DNA of 47,802 nt from an uncultured Saprospiraceae bacterium (GTDB taxonomy: Bacteria > Bacteroidota > Bacteroidia > Chitinophagales > Saprospiraceae), in assembly GCA_937929945.1 (NCBI GenBank), contig CALFUK010000162.1, forward strand, positions 1-47,802. The letters run 5' to 3'. The first letter of the stretch is position 1; each line of letters begins with the position of its first letter. Shown here one piece after another: positions 25,827-33,832 of the stretch. Made by a program: the position numbers and the translations under genes. The notes beneath the pieces were generated by a model. The model saw only the letters and a list, made by a program, of their open reading frames with translations. It had not been told where the DNA came from and did no database searches.

Positions 25827-26619
25827 CTTTCATCATTAGTACTGGCTGTATGCGACATCCTGCATACTTTAATAAAGTCAGCATACCCTCCGCACCCCAC
25901 AGATGTGCAGCACCGATGGCGCTGAAGACGGTGTCATGATCGCACATCGCCTTCATCATGGTATCCACCATCACCCTGTTTCGCCTGTAGAGCAGGATGC
26001 GTTTTTGATCTGCTAATGACTTTTTAGACTGCAGGTATAGCTGCTTTATGTTCTGCTGATCATATGCGACCAGCAGCTTTTTGATGCTCTTTCTGAATTT
26101 TGCGGTATTGGACCCTACGCCTTTCAAGGCTTTCAGCTGATATTTAATGGATAAGCCATTCATAATATCAAACTGATCCTGGATGCTCTCTAAGCCCAGC
26201 AAAACCTTATTCTGCTGTGACGCTTTCTGCCAAAGCACGGTATCTAATGGGATTCCCTCAGAATTAATCATCACTTTCTCCGATATAAGATTGATGATAA
26301 ATAGAGGATAGATATGATCCAATTGGCTTAAATGAATACCAAAAGACTTCTGCAAGATCTTCTCCAGCTTAGTAAATGCCTTAGGTTTGATCAACTGGCT
26401 GATCCGCTGACCATCAGGCATGACTCCGATATCCGTCATGGACTGACTCTGAAACTCATCCAAGTGAAACTCTGAGGCATAAGCACGGCAAAGCTCAATG
26501 TAAGGTCTAACCAGATCAGTGAACTGATGTGCTCGGTAATCCTTGACGTGCATGGTACCGAATACATAAGACCTAAATCCATTTAGATCAACTGCCCATA
26601 ATAATGAATTCTGTTTCAG
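25801..26619 (-). CDS. TraB/GumN family protein, probable CTG start
   Basis: TraB/GumN proteins are Tiki-like metalloprotease-fold proteins of mostly unknown role. C-terminal blocks PLDTVLWQKASQQNK, LLGLESIQDQ, YRRNRVMVDTM and FSAIGAAHLWGAEG with LLKYAGCRIQPV are typical. The first ATG, at 26553, gives 250 residues but cuts off the first strand. The frame upstream of it encodes NSLLWAVDLNGFRSYVFGT running into MHVKD, exactly the expected N-terminal block of the family, and the only near-start codon is CTG at 26619, one base after the lrp stop. From CTG the protein has 272 residues. No signal peptide is visible. Second gene of the Lrp-gldC run. Confidence 0.75.
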   Translation of the reverse strand: MKQNSLLWAVDLNGFRSYVFGTMHVKDYRAHQFTDLVRPYIELCRAYASEFHLDEFQSQSMTDIGVMPDGQRISQLIKPKAFTKLEKILQKSFGIHLSQLDHIYPLFIINLISEKVMINSEGIPLDTVLWQKASQQNKVLLGLESIQDQFDIMNGLSIKYQLKALKGVGSNTAKFRKSIKKLLVAYDQQNIKQLYLQSKKSLADQKRILLYRRNRVMVDTMMKAMCDHDTVFSAIGAAHLWGAEGMLTLLKYAGCRIQPVLMMKDDGRAQAD

Positions 26620-26620
26620 T

Positions 26621-27097
26621 CTATTCGTAAGAGTAAGGAAGAACCTTTGATTTTTTTGCCTTAGAAAGTGTCATCAATGTCTTCAATCGCTCTACCTCAT
26701 CAATCTGAGATAGACGCTTGAATAATAGCTGTTCGTAGGCCGAGATATCCTTGCAGATGATTCTGAGTAAAAAGTCACCATCACCGGTAATGATATATCC
26801 CTCCGTGACTTCATCGATCTCTTGAATCTTGCTGATGAAGTTCTCTAGCGCATTTTCCTTTTGCCATGCCAGACTCACCAAGACAAACGTGCTGATGTTG
26901 AGCCCCATCTTGGTGGCATCTACCTTAGCGTGATAGCTCTGAATGACTTCGCTTTGCTCCAACTTCTTTACCCTCTCTAAGGTCGGAGCTGGTGACAGGC
27001 CGATCTGCTTGGATAGTTCTAGGTTGGTTATCTTACTATTCTCCTGTAGGAGTTTTAATATTTTGAGGTCTATTTTATCTAATTTCGTTTCACTCAT
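26621..27097 (-). CDS. Lrp/AsnC family transcriptional regulator
   Basis: A 158-residue feast/famine regulator. The N-terminal winged helix-turn-helix (LDKIDLKILKLLQENSKITN, then LSKQIGLSPAPTLERVKKLE, then VIQSYHAKVD) binds DNA. The C-terminal RAM domain (VTEGYIITGDGDFLLRIICK) binds amino-acid effectors and forms octamers. It is the first gene of a minus-strand run that continues with TraB-like, Rossmann and gldC genes, and the next gene starts essentially at its stop codon. It may control its own operon; no operator could be fixed by eye. Confidence 0.92.
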   Translation of the reverse strand: MSETKLDKIDLKILKLLQENSKITNLELSKQIGLSPAPTLERVKKLEQSEVIQSYHAKVDATKMGLNISTFVLVSLAWQKENALENFISKIQEIDEVTEGYIITGDGDFLLRIICKDISAYEQLLFKRLSQIDEVERLKTLMTLSKAKKSKVLPYSYE

Positions 27098-27203
27098 CCC
27101 TTTGAATTTTCCGCAAATATTTATAAATAAACTGAATAACAGGCATTATTTAGAATATAATTTTATTAAGAATGTAGATTCCAGACTTTTATAAAATAAA
27201 GTA

Positions 27204-27229
27204 GGGCAACCAAACTGTTTTGGTCGCCC
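27204..27229 (-). terminator. Terminator of the 109-residue exported protein gene
   Basis: GGGC-A-ACCAAA pairs with TTTGGT-C-GCCC (one mismatch) around CTGT. The minus strand continues as TACTTTATTTTATA, moderately T-rich. Confidence 0.6.
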
Positions 27230-27306
27230 GTCCTCCTATTGTATGAAAAATGATATTTTATACATGAAGATCAATCATCGTGATATCACTCCATGGATTC
27301 AGTGGT

Positions 27307-27636
27307 CTATGATTGTAATCTGACAGGTAGGGTGAAGATCTTATTTTGCTCTATGTCTTTTGTTTTGATTGCTTTGTAGTTTAACTCTGACTTGATTCTT
27401 TCATCTAATCTTTCGTGGCTCGTAGATAATACGATGATCTCATTCTTAGAGTTGACCGTAAAGTTGAGGTGGATGACTTCTTCTTCATCGACAGCAGATC
27501 CTAAGTCTATGTTTTGAATTAAGTCTGCTATTTCGAATCGCAGCTCATTCGTTTTTTCTGGAACAGGATTAGCTTGAGCCACTGTGGATAGTAATAGAAT
27601 GCAAAGCGCGGAGAAAAATAATTTTACTTTAGTCAT
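27307..27636 (-). CDS. Small exported protein of unknown function
   Basis: The 109-residue product has a clear signal peptide (KLFFSALCILLLSTVAQA, cut after AQA) and a mature part of about 87 residues with an HLNFTVNSKNEIIVLSTSH strand pair and a final IFTLPVRLQS strand. Small Bacteroidota exported proteins with an 'xxVxFtVnxxxeIvV' pattern are frequent and recall the C-terminal fold of TonB-like energy-coupling proteins, but no TonB function is claimed. It is monocistronic; an inverted repeat lies upstream at 27682-27700 and a terminator downstream. Confidence 0.75.
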   Translation of the reverse strand: MTKVKLFFSALCILLLSTVAQANPVPEKTNELRFEIADLIQNIDLGSAVDEEEVIHLNFTVNSKNEIIVLSTSHERLDERIKSELNYKAIKTKDIEQNKIFTLPVRLQS

Positions 27637-28013
27637 GTCATTAGTGTTTAGTGAGTTTATTAATATTGGGTAACATTACAGACTGCATTTTAAGTGCAGT
27701 GTCATCATTATCAAGCAGTTATGAATTCATATATGCTATCAACTGAGTACACAAGAAAGACGCAATAATGAATGACGATGTTGCACGCATACTACGAGAC
27801 ACTGCAAATACTCGATGAATGCAAGGAAGCCGTAGACCAACAATCTTAGTTAGATGATCAAATTTTTATCACATGCTGTATTCAGACCCTGTAAAGCGAT
27901 TTTTCAAAAATTACTCAGCTCCAAAATGTGGATTCTAGATAATCTAACAGTCTTAGAGGTGTATTTCAATAATTGTAAAGGGGTGCATAAGCACAGAAGG
28001 CTTTGGTAGTTTA
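27637..28013. other. Gene-free stretch of 377 bases
   Basis: This holds the 5' region of the 109-residue gene, an inverted repeat (27682-27700), and near its right edge a plus-strand hairpin with a T-run. Between 27772 and 27849 there is a plus-strand frame of only 25 codons that I do not count as a gene. No tRNA, insertion sequence or repeat array is visible. Confidence 0.6.
27682..27700. promoter_or_regulatory. 19-base inverted repeat upstream of the exported-protein gene
   Basis: ACTGCATTTTAAGTGCAGT is almost a perfect dyad (nine pairs, one G-T). Its place 46-64 bases before the start at 27636 fits an operator or an RNA hairpin in the leader. No known regulator site is recognised. Confidence 0.35.
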
Positions 28014-28028
28014 TCAAAGCCTTTTTTT
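27983..28028 (+). terminator. Plus-strand hairpin terminator overlapping the flippase stop
   Basis: AAGGCTTTG pairs with CAAAGCCTT around a nine-base loop and is followed by seven T (28022-28028) on the plus strand. A smaller GTGC-ATAA-GCAC hairpin precedes it at 27983-27994. On the minus strand no T-run follows, so it is not a proper flippase terminator. No plus-strand gene is known upstream. Confidence 0.55.
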
Positions 28029-29516
28029 ATGCAGTATGGTCTGTGTGCGCACCAGCAGCTTTCTCACAATCTGATTCGCATCATCAGAAATAGCTAAAAA
28101 GTAAACTGACGCAGCATAAATCATACTGACCAAGGCAATGGTCAACAAATATGCAACTACAGACTCAAAATAACTCATGGCAGACTGCCCTACCGCAAAG
28201 AGGAATAGCGCTAAGCCCAGCAGTTTGGCTGTCCTGAAAGTGAATGGTGAGATCTTAAATCGAAGCCAGATATAGATGAATTTCAGCAGATTGAATAAGA
28301 GGTATGATAGTGATGTCGCCATGGCAGCTCCCAATAGTTGATACTCTTTAATCAGTAGATAGTTCAAGATGACATTTGAAATGCCTAAAAACAAAACGAA
28401 ATATAGATTCGCCTTATAGTATTTCGAATAAATGATAACCTCCGAATTAACACTCATCAAGGAATCAATCAATTTGCCCAAGGCTAAGAAAAGAAATACA
28501 TACCGACCTACATAGAAGCGATCCACTCCAGTCGCTAACCAATCCAAGACAGGCAATGAGAACCAAATAACCAAGAATACCCCGATTGCGGCGATCATAA
28601 TATTGATGGAAGACTTCTTATAAATGCCCTCGATTTCATCGACATCAGAGACTTCCCAAGCATTAGAGATGATGGGTGATGCGATCTTACTGATCGATCT
28701 ACGAGGGATCTCTATGACATTAGTGAGAAACATCAGGATACTATATATACCGACTGCCTCCATGCTGAGCATCGATCCGATCATGATCACATCTACGCGA
28801 AACGCCAGAGTGCTGCCAATGATATTCAAACCACTGAAGCCAGAATACTTCATGATCTCTTTGAACTTAACTATACCGACCTCCAATAGTCCAGCTCGCA
28901 GACGTATCGCACGCAAAGACCATAAATAGACAAACAGACTGATGGCCACTGCAATGAAAAACAACAAAATAGCAGGTGCAATGATCTGCTCCGATGCATA
29001 TCCAAAGTAGATCGACAAGATCAAGACGGCTAAGAATACTTTATAGAGAACGGTGTTAATCAATTCTGGAATAGCGATTCTCAATTGATTAGCAGCATGC
29101 GAGATCAGCACCTGATTGACACTGATGGCAAAGACCAGTGGAATAACAATAATTATGTATGACTGAATCAGACCAGTGCTGTCAATGCCCAAAGTCATTA
29201 AGAAGCCGTAGAACGCATCTTGGAAAAGCATAAAGACGCACAAGAACAGACTCATGATAACTCCGAGAAGTAACATACTGGAGTTAAAATATTTGTGAAT
29301 CTCAGCCTTAAAATGAGGAAAAAACTTTAAGACGCTTGCTGAGATTCCGAAGGAGGCAAACGGAGTCAAGAAGGCGGCTACGCCATAAATAAATTGAGCC
29401 GTACCATAAATTGATTCATCTAACTTATAGATAAATAAAGTACTAAAGCCTGCGACCACAACTCCTGCGAGTGATACGACTGATGTTTTGATACTTTGTC
29501 TTTGGATTACACCCAT
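28014..29516 (-). CDS. Polysaccharide flippase / O-antigen translocase (MOP superfamily)
   Basis: A 500-residue inner-membrane protein with about 14 hydrophobic segments and the MATE/MOP look of Wzx-type flippases: an N-terminal KTSVVSLAGVVVAGFSTLF helix, LDESIYGTAQFIYGVAAFL, and a mid-protein GFSGLNIIGSTLAFRVDVIMIG helix with the polar Arg/Asp common to lipid-linked sugar flippases. It would move undecaprenyl-linked oligosaccharide units across the inner membrane. It stands divergent from wecB/wecC by 162 bases and begins the polysaccharide region. No polymerase (Wzy) is recognised in the window. Confidence 0.85.
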   Translation of the reverse strand: MGVIQRQSIKTSVVSLAGVVVAGFSTLFIYKLDESIYGTAQFIYGVAAFLTPFASFGISASVLKFFPHFKAEIHKYFNSSMLLLGVIMSLFLCVFMLFQDAFYGFLMTLGIDSTGLIQSYIIIVIPLVFAISVNQVLISHAANQLRIAIPELINTVLYKVFLAVLILSIYFGYASEQIIAPAILLFFIAVAISLFVYLWSLRAIRLRAGLLEVGIVKFKEIMKYSGFSGLNIIGSTLAFRVDVIMIGSMLSMEAVGIYSILMFLTNVIEIPRRSISKIASPIISNAWEVSDVDEIEGIYKKSSINIMIAAIGVFLVIWFSLPVLDWLATGVDRFYVGRYVFLFLALGKLIDSLMSVNSEVIIYSKYYKANLYFVLFLGISNVILNYLLIKEYQLLGAAMATSLSYLLFNLLKFIYIWLRFKISPFTFRTAKLLGLALFLFAVGQSAMSYFESVVAYLLTIALVSMIYAASVYFLAISDDANQIVRKLLVRTQTILHKKRL

Positions 29517-29678
29517 TGCGACCTGAATGTCTACTCAGTTATTTGTTGACTGACCAGGCTATGCATTGTCCATCTATCTTGACAGTAGCGGTCATCTGGG
29601 CACAGCCGTAGTATAATTAGGCTAAGATAGTTACATATTACACTATTAGCTTATATTTAGGATTCTTAAGCAAGATTC

Positions 29679-30800
29679 ATGACCAAAGTCCTTCTCGTCG
29701 TAGGCACCAGACCTGAGGCTATCAAAATGGCTCCTGTGGCCAGAGTGCTTTCTCAAGCAGCTGAATTAGAGCTTAGACTTTGTTCTACAGGACAACACAC
29801 AGACATGTTAGATCAAGTCCTGGATTTTTTCAATCTACAAGCTGACTATGATCTGAGGCTTATGAAGCCAGGGCAAAACTTATTCGACCTTACGTCAGAC
29901 ATCCTACTGGGCCTGAAGGATGTCTTATCTGAATATGACCCAGCTTATGTCTTCGTACATGGCGATACGCTCAGCTGTATGGCATCCAGTCTGGCGGCCT
30001 TCTACCACGGAGCTACAGTATGTCACGTAGAGGCAGGACTCAGAACATATCAAAAGCAGGCACCCTATCCAGAAGAAGCCAATCGGCAGATCACAGCCAG
30101 ACTAGCCGATATTCATTTCGCCCCCACAGTCCAGGCGAAAGAAAATTTACTATCAGAAAGAATTCACGAGCGCAGCATCATCGTAACAGGGAATACGGTC
30201 ATTGACGCTCTGCACCAGTGCTTAGATCGGCTGCAGCATACGGAGCATCCCGAAATAGAGAACTTAAAAACCATCATAGCCCCTGGCGCAGACATTATTT
30301 TGGTCACGGGTCATCGCAGAGAGAATCATGGAGCAGGCTTCGTCAAGATATGCGAGGGCCTAAAGCGAATCGTACAGCTACCTGATGTCCAAATCATCTT
30401 TCCCGTACACCCTAACCCTAAAGTGAAAGGACCAGTCGAGCAGCTCTTGGGAGATAGTAAGGCTATAGCACTCATCGATCCCTTGTCATATCCATCATTC
30501 GTTTGGCTCATGAATCAGGCGAAGATCATCATCACAGATAGTGGCGGTGTCCAAGAAGAAGCCCCCTCTCTGGGTAAGCCGGTCCTGGTGATGAGAGATA
30601 CTACAGAACGACCGGAAGCGGTAGATCAGGGTACAGTCATACTGGTCGGAACTGACGAAGAGAAGCTATACATAGAGACAAAAGCACTCCTCGAAGATGA
30701 ACAGCGATATCAACGCATGAGCCAGCTGCACAATCCTTATGGAGATGGAAAAGCAGCTGAGCGGATATTAGAGCACCTACTAAAGCACGTCAATGGATAA
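29679..30800 (+). CDS. wecB: UDP-N-acetylglucosamine 2-epimerase (non-hydrolysing)
   Basis: Converts UDP-GlcNAc to UDP-ManNAc in the cytoplasm. The 373-residue length is typical. Diagnostic blocks are VVGTRPEAIKMAPV (residues 6-19), VHGDTLSCMA, HVEAGLRTY, PYPEEANRQ, the active-site VTGHRRENHG, and TDSGGVQEEAPSLGKPVLV with RDTTERPEA. The downstream dehydrogenase overlaps it by eight bases, so the two are translated together. The pair makes UDP-ManNAcA, a common precursor of capsule, O-antigen or enterobacterial-common-antigen-type polymers. Confidence 0.96.
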   Translation: MTKVLLVVGTRPEAIKMAPVARVLSQAAELELRLCSTGQHTDMLDQVLDFFNLQADYDLRLMKPGQNLFDLTSDILLGLKDVLSEYDPAYVFVHGDTLSCMASSLAAFYHGATVCHVEAGLRTYQKQAPYPEEANRQITARLADIHFAPTVQAKENLLSERIHERSIIVTGNTVIDALHQCLDRLQHTEHPEIENLKTIIAPGADIILVTGHRRENHGAGFVKICEGLKRIVQLPDVQIIFPVHPNPKVKGPVEQLLGDSKAIALIDPLSYPSFVWLMNQAKIIITDSGGVQEEAPSLGKPVLVMRDTTERPEAVDQGTVILVGTDEEKLYIETKALLEDEQRYQRMSQLHNPYGDGKAAERILEHLLKHVNG

Positions 30801-32007
30801 TCTAACGAAAGTATCGGTCATTGGCTTAGGCTATATCGGTCTTCCTACATCAGCTATTCTGGCGAGTCGTGGCATCATGGTCCAGGGCACAGAAATTGAT
30901 CAAACTATTGTCAATAAAGTCAATGCTGGTCAAGTACACATCTCAGAACCTGAGCTAGAAGAAACGGTTCAACAGGCTGTCAAATCAGGAAAACTGCATG
31001 CATCTACTTCTGTCATGCCATCGGACATTTATCTAATCGTCGTCCCAACACCATTCAAGGACAATAATGAGCCTGATATCTCATTCGTAGAGAATGCCAC
31101 CACGTCTTCCATAGCTCATCTGAAACCAGGGGACCTCTTCATCATAGAATCAACCTGCCCAATCGGTACGACGGAACACATAAGCAGACTTATTTTTCAG
31201 TCCAGACCTGAATTAGAAAATCAAATCCACATCGCCTATTGTCCAGAAAGAGTCCTGCCTGGCAATGTGCTGTACGAATTAGAGCATAATGACAGAGTCA
31301 TCGGAGGACTCACTGATGAAGCTACGCAGAAGGCCAAAGCATTCTATCGCACATTCGTATCAGGTAATCTACATGGCACTAATGCCCGCACCGCGGAAAT
31401 GTGCAAGCTCGTAGAGAATTCATCCCGAGACGTCTCCATCGCCTTCGCTAATGAACTGTCCATTATATGTGATAAAGCTGGCATCAATGTCTGGGAGCTG
31501 ATCACTCTGGCAAATAAGCACCCCAGAGTGAATATCCTCACGCCGGGATGTGGTGTGGGAGGGCACTGTATAGCTGTAGACCCTTACTTCATTACGGCAC
31601 ACTTTCCTTTGGAATCTCAGATCATTGGCCAAGCCCGCAAGATCAATAACTACAAGACCTTCTGGTGCATCGAGAAAATCAAAAATGCCATCATCGAATT
31701 TAAATTAGAGCATCAGAAAGATCCCGTCGTCGCCTTACTGGGACTGACCTTCAAGCCCAATATCGATGATCTGAGAGAGAGCCCTGCTGACTACATAGCA
31801 CAGCGTCTGTCACAAGAATACTCGGCGTCACAGTTTAAAATCGTAGAGCCTAATATAGATCATCATGATACGCTGATGCTTAGTCCGATGGCGGATGCTT
31901 TAGCAGCGAGCGATATTATCGTTTTTCTGGTAGCTCATGAGCAGTTTCGGGATATTGAAAGTGGTGATCGGGTGGTACTGGATTTTTGTGGCATCAGAAA
32001 TGCATGA
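30793..32007 (+). CDS. wecC: UDP-N-acetyl-D-mannosamine dehydrogenase
   Basis: Oxidises UDP-ManNAc to UDP-ManNAcA using two NAD+. The 404-residue protein has the N-terminal NAD fold VIGLGYIGLPTSAILA, the VPTPFKDNNEPD block, the central IESTCPIGTTE and AYCPERVLPGN, the catalytic cysteine in GCGVGGHCIAVDPYF, and the C-terminal UDP-binding fold LLGLTFKPNIDDLRESP. It overlaps wecB by eight bases, forming a two-gene operon. The downstream genes are on the opposite strand. Confidence 0.95.
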   Translation: MDNLTKVSVIGLGYIGLPTSAILASRGIMVQGTEIDQTIVNKVNAGQVHISEPELEETVQQAVKSGKLHASTSVMPSDIYLIVVPTPFKDNNEPDISFVENATTSSIAHLKPGDLFIIESTCPIGTTEHISRLIFQSRPELENQIHIAYCPERVLPGNVLYELEHNDRVIGGLTDEATQKAKAFYRTFVSGNLHGTNARTAEMCKLVENSSRDVSIAFANELSIICDKAGINVWELITLANKHPRVNILTPGCGVGGHCIAVDPYFITAHFPLESQIIGQARKINNYKTFWCIEKIKNAIIEFKLEHQKDPVVALLGLTFKPNIDDLRESPADYIAQRLSQEYSASQFKIVEPNIDHHDTLMLSPMADALAASDIIVFLVAHEQFRDIESGDRVVLDFCGIRNA

Positions 32008-32064
32008 TAAGGGGCCAATGCAATCTATTTTTTTGTCCACCAGTGAAATGAGTCGACCTATAAT

Positions 32065-32754
32065 TTAGCTTTTAACTAAATGCATTTTGCTTTTACTTAC
32101 TTTTTTGAGTTTGTGACTATGTGACTTTAAGAAGTCCTCTGTCGCCTTTTTACAGCTATCCCAATGAAAATAATCATCCAAAATGATCACACCCCCTACA
32201 CTCAGCCGAGGCGCTATTTGACTAAGGCAATAGTATACTGAATCATACCAGTCACAATCAATATGAGCGAAGGCTACCTTCTCTTCTATATGCATTGTTT
32301 CCTTAAAGTCTCCTTTGAAAAATTTGACATTATTTTCTTCAGGACTGAGATTGAAGGCTTGAAAATTATCTTTTACCTCCTGCAATAAATTTTCCTTGTA
32401 GCCATAGTACTCATCGCCGCCAATGCCTTTTGATTTACCCTCTACGATCACTTGGTAACGGGCCTTTTCAGCCTGAGTATCATTTTCACTGGTAGGAGGT
32501 ATCATGCCGAACATGTCATAAATTCTAAATTCTCGCTCTTTCTTTTTATACCTGCTGATATAAATGGCACTACCACCCAATGCACTTCCCGCCTCAATAA
32601 ACAAACCCTCTATGTTCTTTTTTTGAACTTCAGCAATGGACTTTCTTAATTCTACTAGATCCGAAGGCTGTAGATAGCTAAGCTTTCTCTTTCTGATGCC
32701 CCTTATATCGCCATCATTTAGTTCGATCCACTTATTCCGTAGTTTTTTTATCAT
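32065..32754 (-). CDS. TylF/MycF-like O-methyltransferase
   Basis: A 229-residue SAM-dependent methyltransferase of the macrocin O-methyltransferase (TylF) group. The SAM-binding start is GLFIEAGSALGGSAIYIS (IEAGsxxG), the acidic second strand is FRIYDMFG, and the metal-binding block HIDCDWYDSVYYCL with LDDYFHWDSCKKA matches the Asp cluster of TylF enzymes. Members modify sugar hydroxyls in antibiotics and polysaccharides. It is the downstream partner of the pyruvyltransferase-like gene, with an ATGA overlap, and lies in the polysaccharide region, so a sugar substrate is likely. The exact sugar is unknown. Confidence 0.83.
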   Translation of the reverse strand: MIKKLRNKWIELNDGDIRGIRKRKLSYLQPSDLVELRKSIAEVQKKNIEGLFIEAGSALGGSAIYISRYKKKEREFRIYDMFGMIPPTSENDTQAEKARYQVIVEGKSKGIGGDEYYGYKENLLQEVKDNFQAFNLSPEENNVKFFKGDFKETMHIEEKVAFAHIDCDWYDSVYYCLSQIAPRLSVGGVIILDDYFHWDSCKKATEDFLKSHSHKLKKVSKSKMHLVKS

Positions 32755-33701
32755 AAGAATGCCTTACCGATTAAACTCCTGAGCTTTACTATTCTCTCAT
32801 CCACAATCTGGGTTTTATTCTTAGCGTGATCCCAATCCACGATTTTAGAAATATCTTTTGGTTTCTGTAAAGTATGTATGCCGAGTCTGCGTAATACTTT
32901 ACTTTTTTTAGAACTACTCGCTTGTGGAAAATAATCTTGAGGAATGACATTCATCATATCTAATATGCCATCAAATCGTTTTCTGGCATTGACCCGGTCA
33001 TAACCAACATCCATAAAATATACTGGCGTTCCAATGGCTAAACAAGGCAATGCACAATGTATCCTCGAAGTAAAAACAAGAGAAGCGCGCTTGTACCTTT
33101 CTAATAATTTTTGGGCCTTGTCTAACCTCTCATCTAAACTCATACTTGTAATCTCGGGCATATCATGTTTGATGATTGCCACCTTTGATTTTAGTGAATC
33201 AGGCACCATCTTTTCAATCATGTGATTGGTATAGTCGTCCGAATTCATTTTTAGAAAAGGGTCTACAAAGAGTATCTCGCCAGAATCAGGTAAATTTTTA
33301 TTGTCTACTTGTAAAGTTAATGTGACACATGATGAGAAGAATGCATCTACGCCTTTCGCTTGGAGTCGATGCATGGTTTCCTTATCACGACATCCTATGG
33401 GGCCATTTTTTTTGTAATACGATACTGAAGAATCGTCTAACATATATTTCTCGCAATCCTTATATGCACTGATATGGAAGGAAATAAAATGAGGGTTAAT
33501 CTTATCAGATGGAGGCCAATTTTTTGGTTGGGCCATAAAGTAGCCATTCATCAAAACATCTGTCTGCTCTCCATCGTAGAGATGCAAAGTCTCCCTATCA
33601 AAATATTCGTCTACATTTCCTAATAATTGTGTAGCTGCTAAAGTCTGAATATCATCTCCTATGTTATAGGTATCCTTGTAGTAAATAACTCCTTTTCTCA
33701 A
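32751..33701 (-). CDS. Polysaccharide pyruvyl transferase family protein
   Basis: A 316-residue protein of the CsaB/WcaK/ExoV type. Family features are the N-terminal YKDTYNIGDDIQTLAATQLL (gxxNxGDeai-like), GPIGCRDKETMHRLQAKGV (the xxRD.. pattern), and the late VFTSRIHCALPCLAIGTPV block with the conserved SR.H. These proteins place ketal pyruvate on sugars or act in related surface-sugar decoration. The ATGA overlap (32751-32754) with the TylF-like gene means the two are coupled and could act on the same glycan. It is divergent from the GT4 gene by 131 bases. The donor specificity is inferred. Confidence 0.82.
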   Translation of the reverse strand: MRKGVIYYKDTYNIGDDIQTLAATQLLGNVDEYFDRETLHLYDGEQTDVLMNGYFMAQPKNWPPSDKINPHFISFHISAYKDCEKYMLDDSSVSYYKKNGPIGCRDKETMHRLQAKGVDAFFSSCVTLTLQVDNKNLPDSGEILFVDPFLKMNSDDYTNHMIEKMVPDSLKSKVAIIKHDMPEITSMSLDERLDKAQKLLERYKRASLVFTSRIHCALPCLAIGTPVYFMDVGYDRVNARKRFDGILDMMNVIPQDYFPQASSSKKSKVLRRLGIHTLQKPKDISKIVDWDHAKNKTQIVDERIVKLRSLIGKAFL

Positions 33702-33832
33702 AATTAAAATGATACTAAATACATAACAAAATAAAATTACTTCTGCGCAGCCTGAGATTTGAATTCTAAGCTATAAAAGATTAATATTGAATCAGAAACG
33801 CATATGATACAATATTAATATATTTCTGAATC

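Noticed and set aside
27772-27849. Plus-strand frame of 25 codons in the gap before the flippase
   Set aside because: Short, no ribosome site, no recognised family; kept only as a note in the description of the gap.
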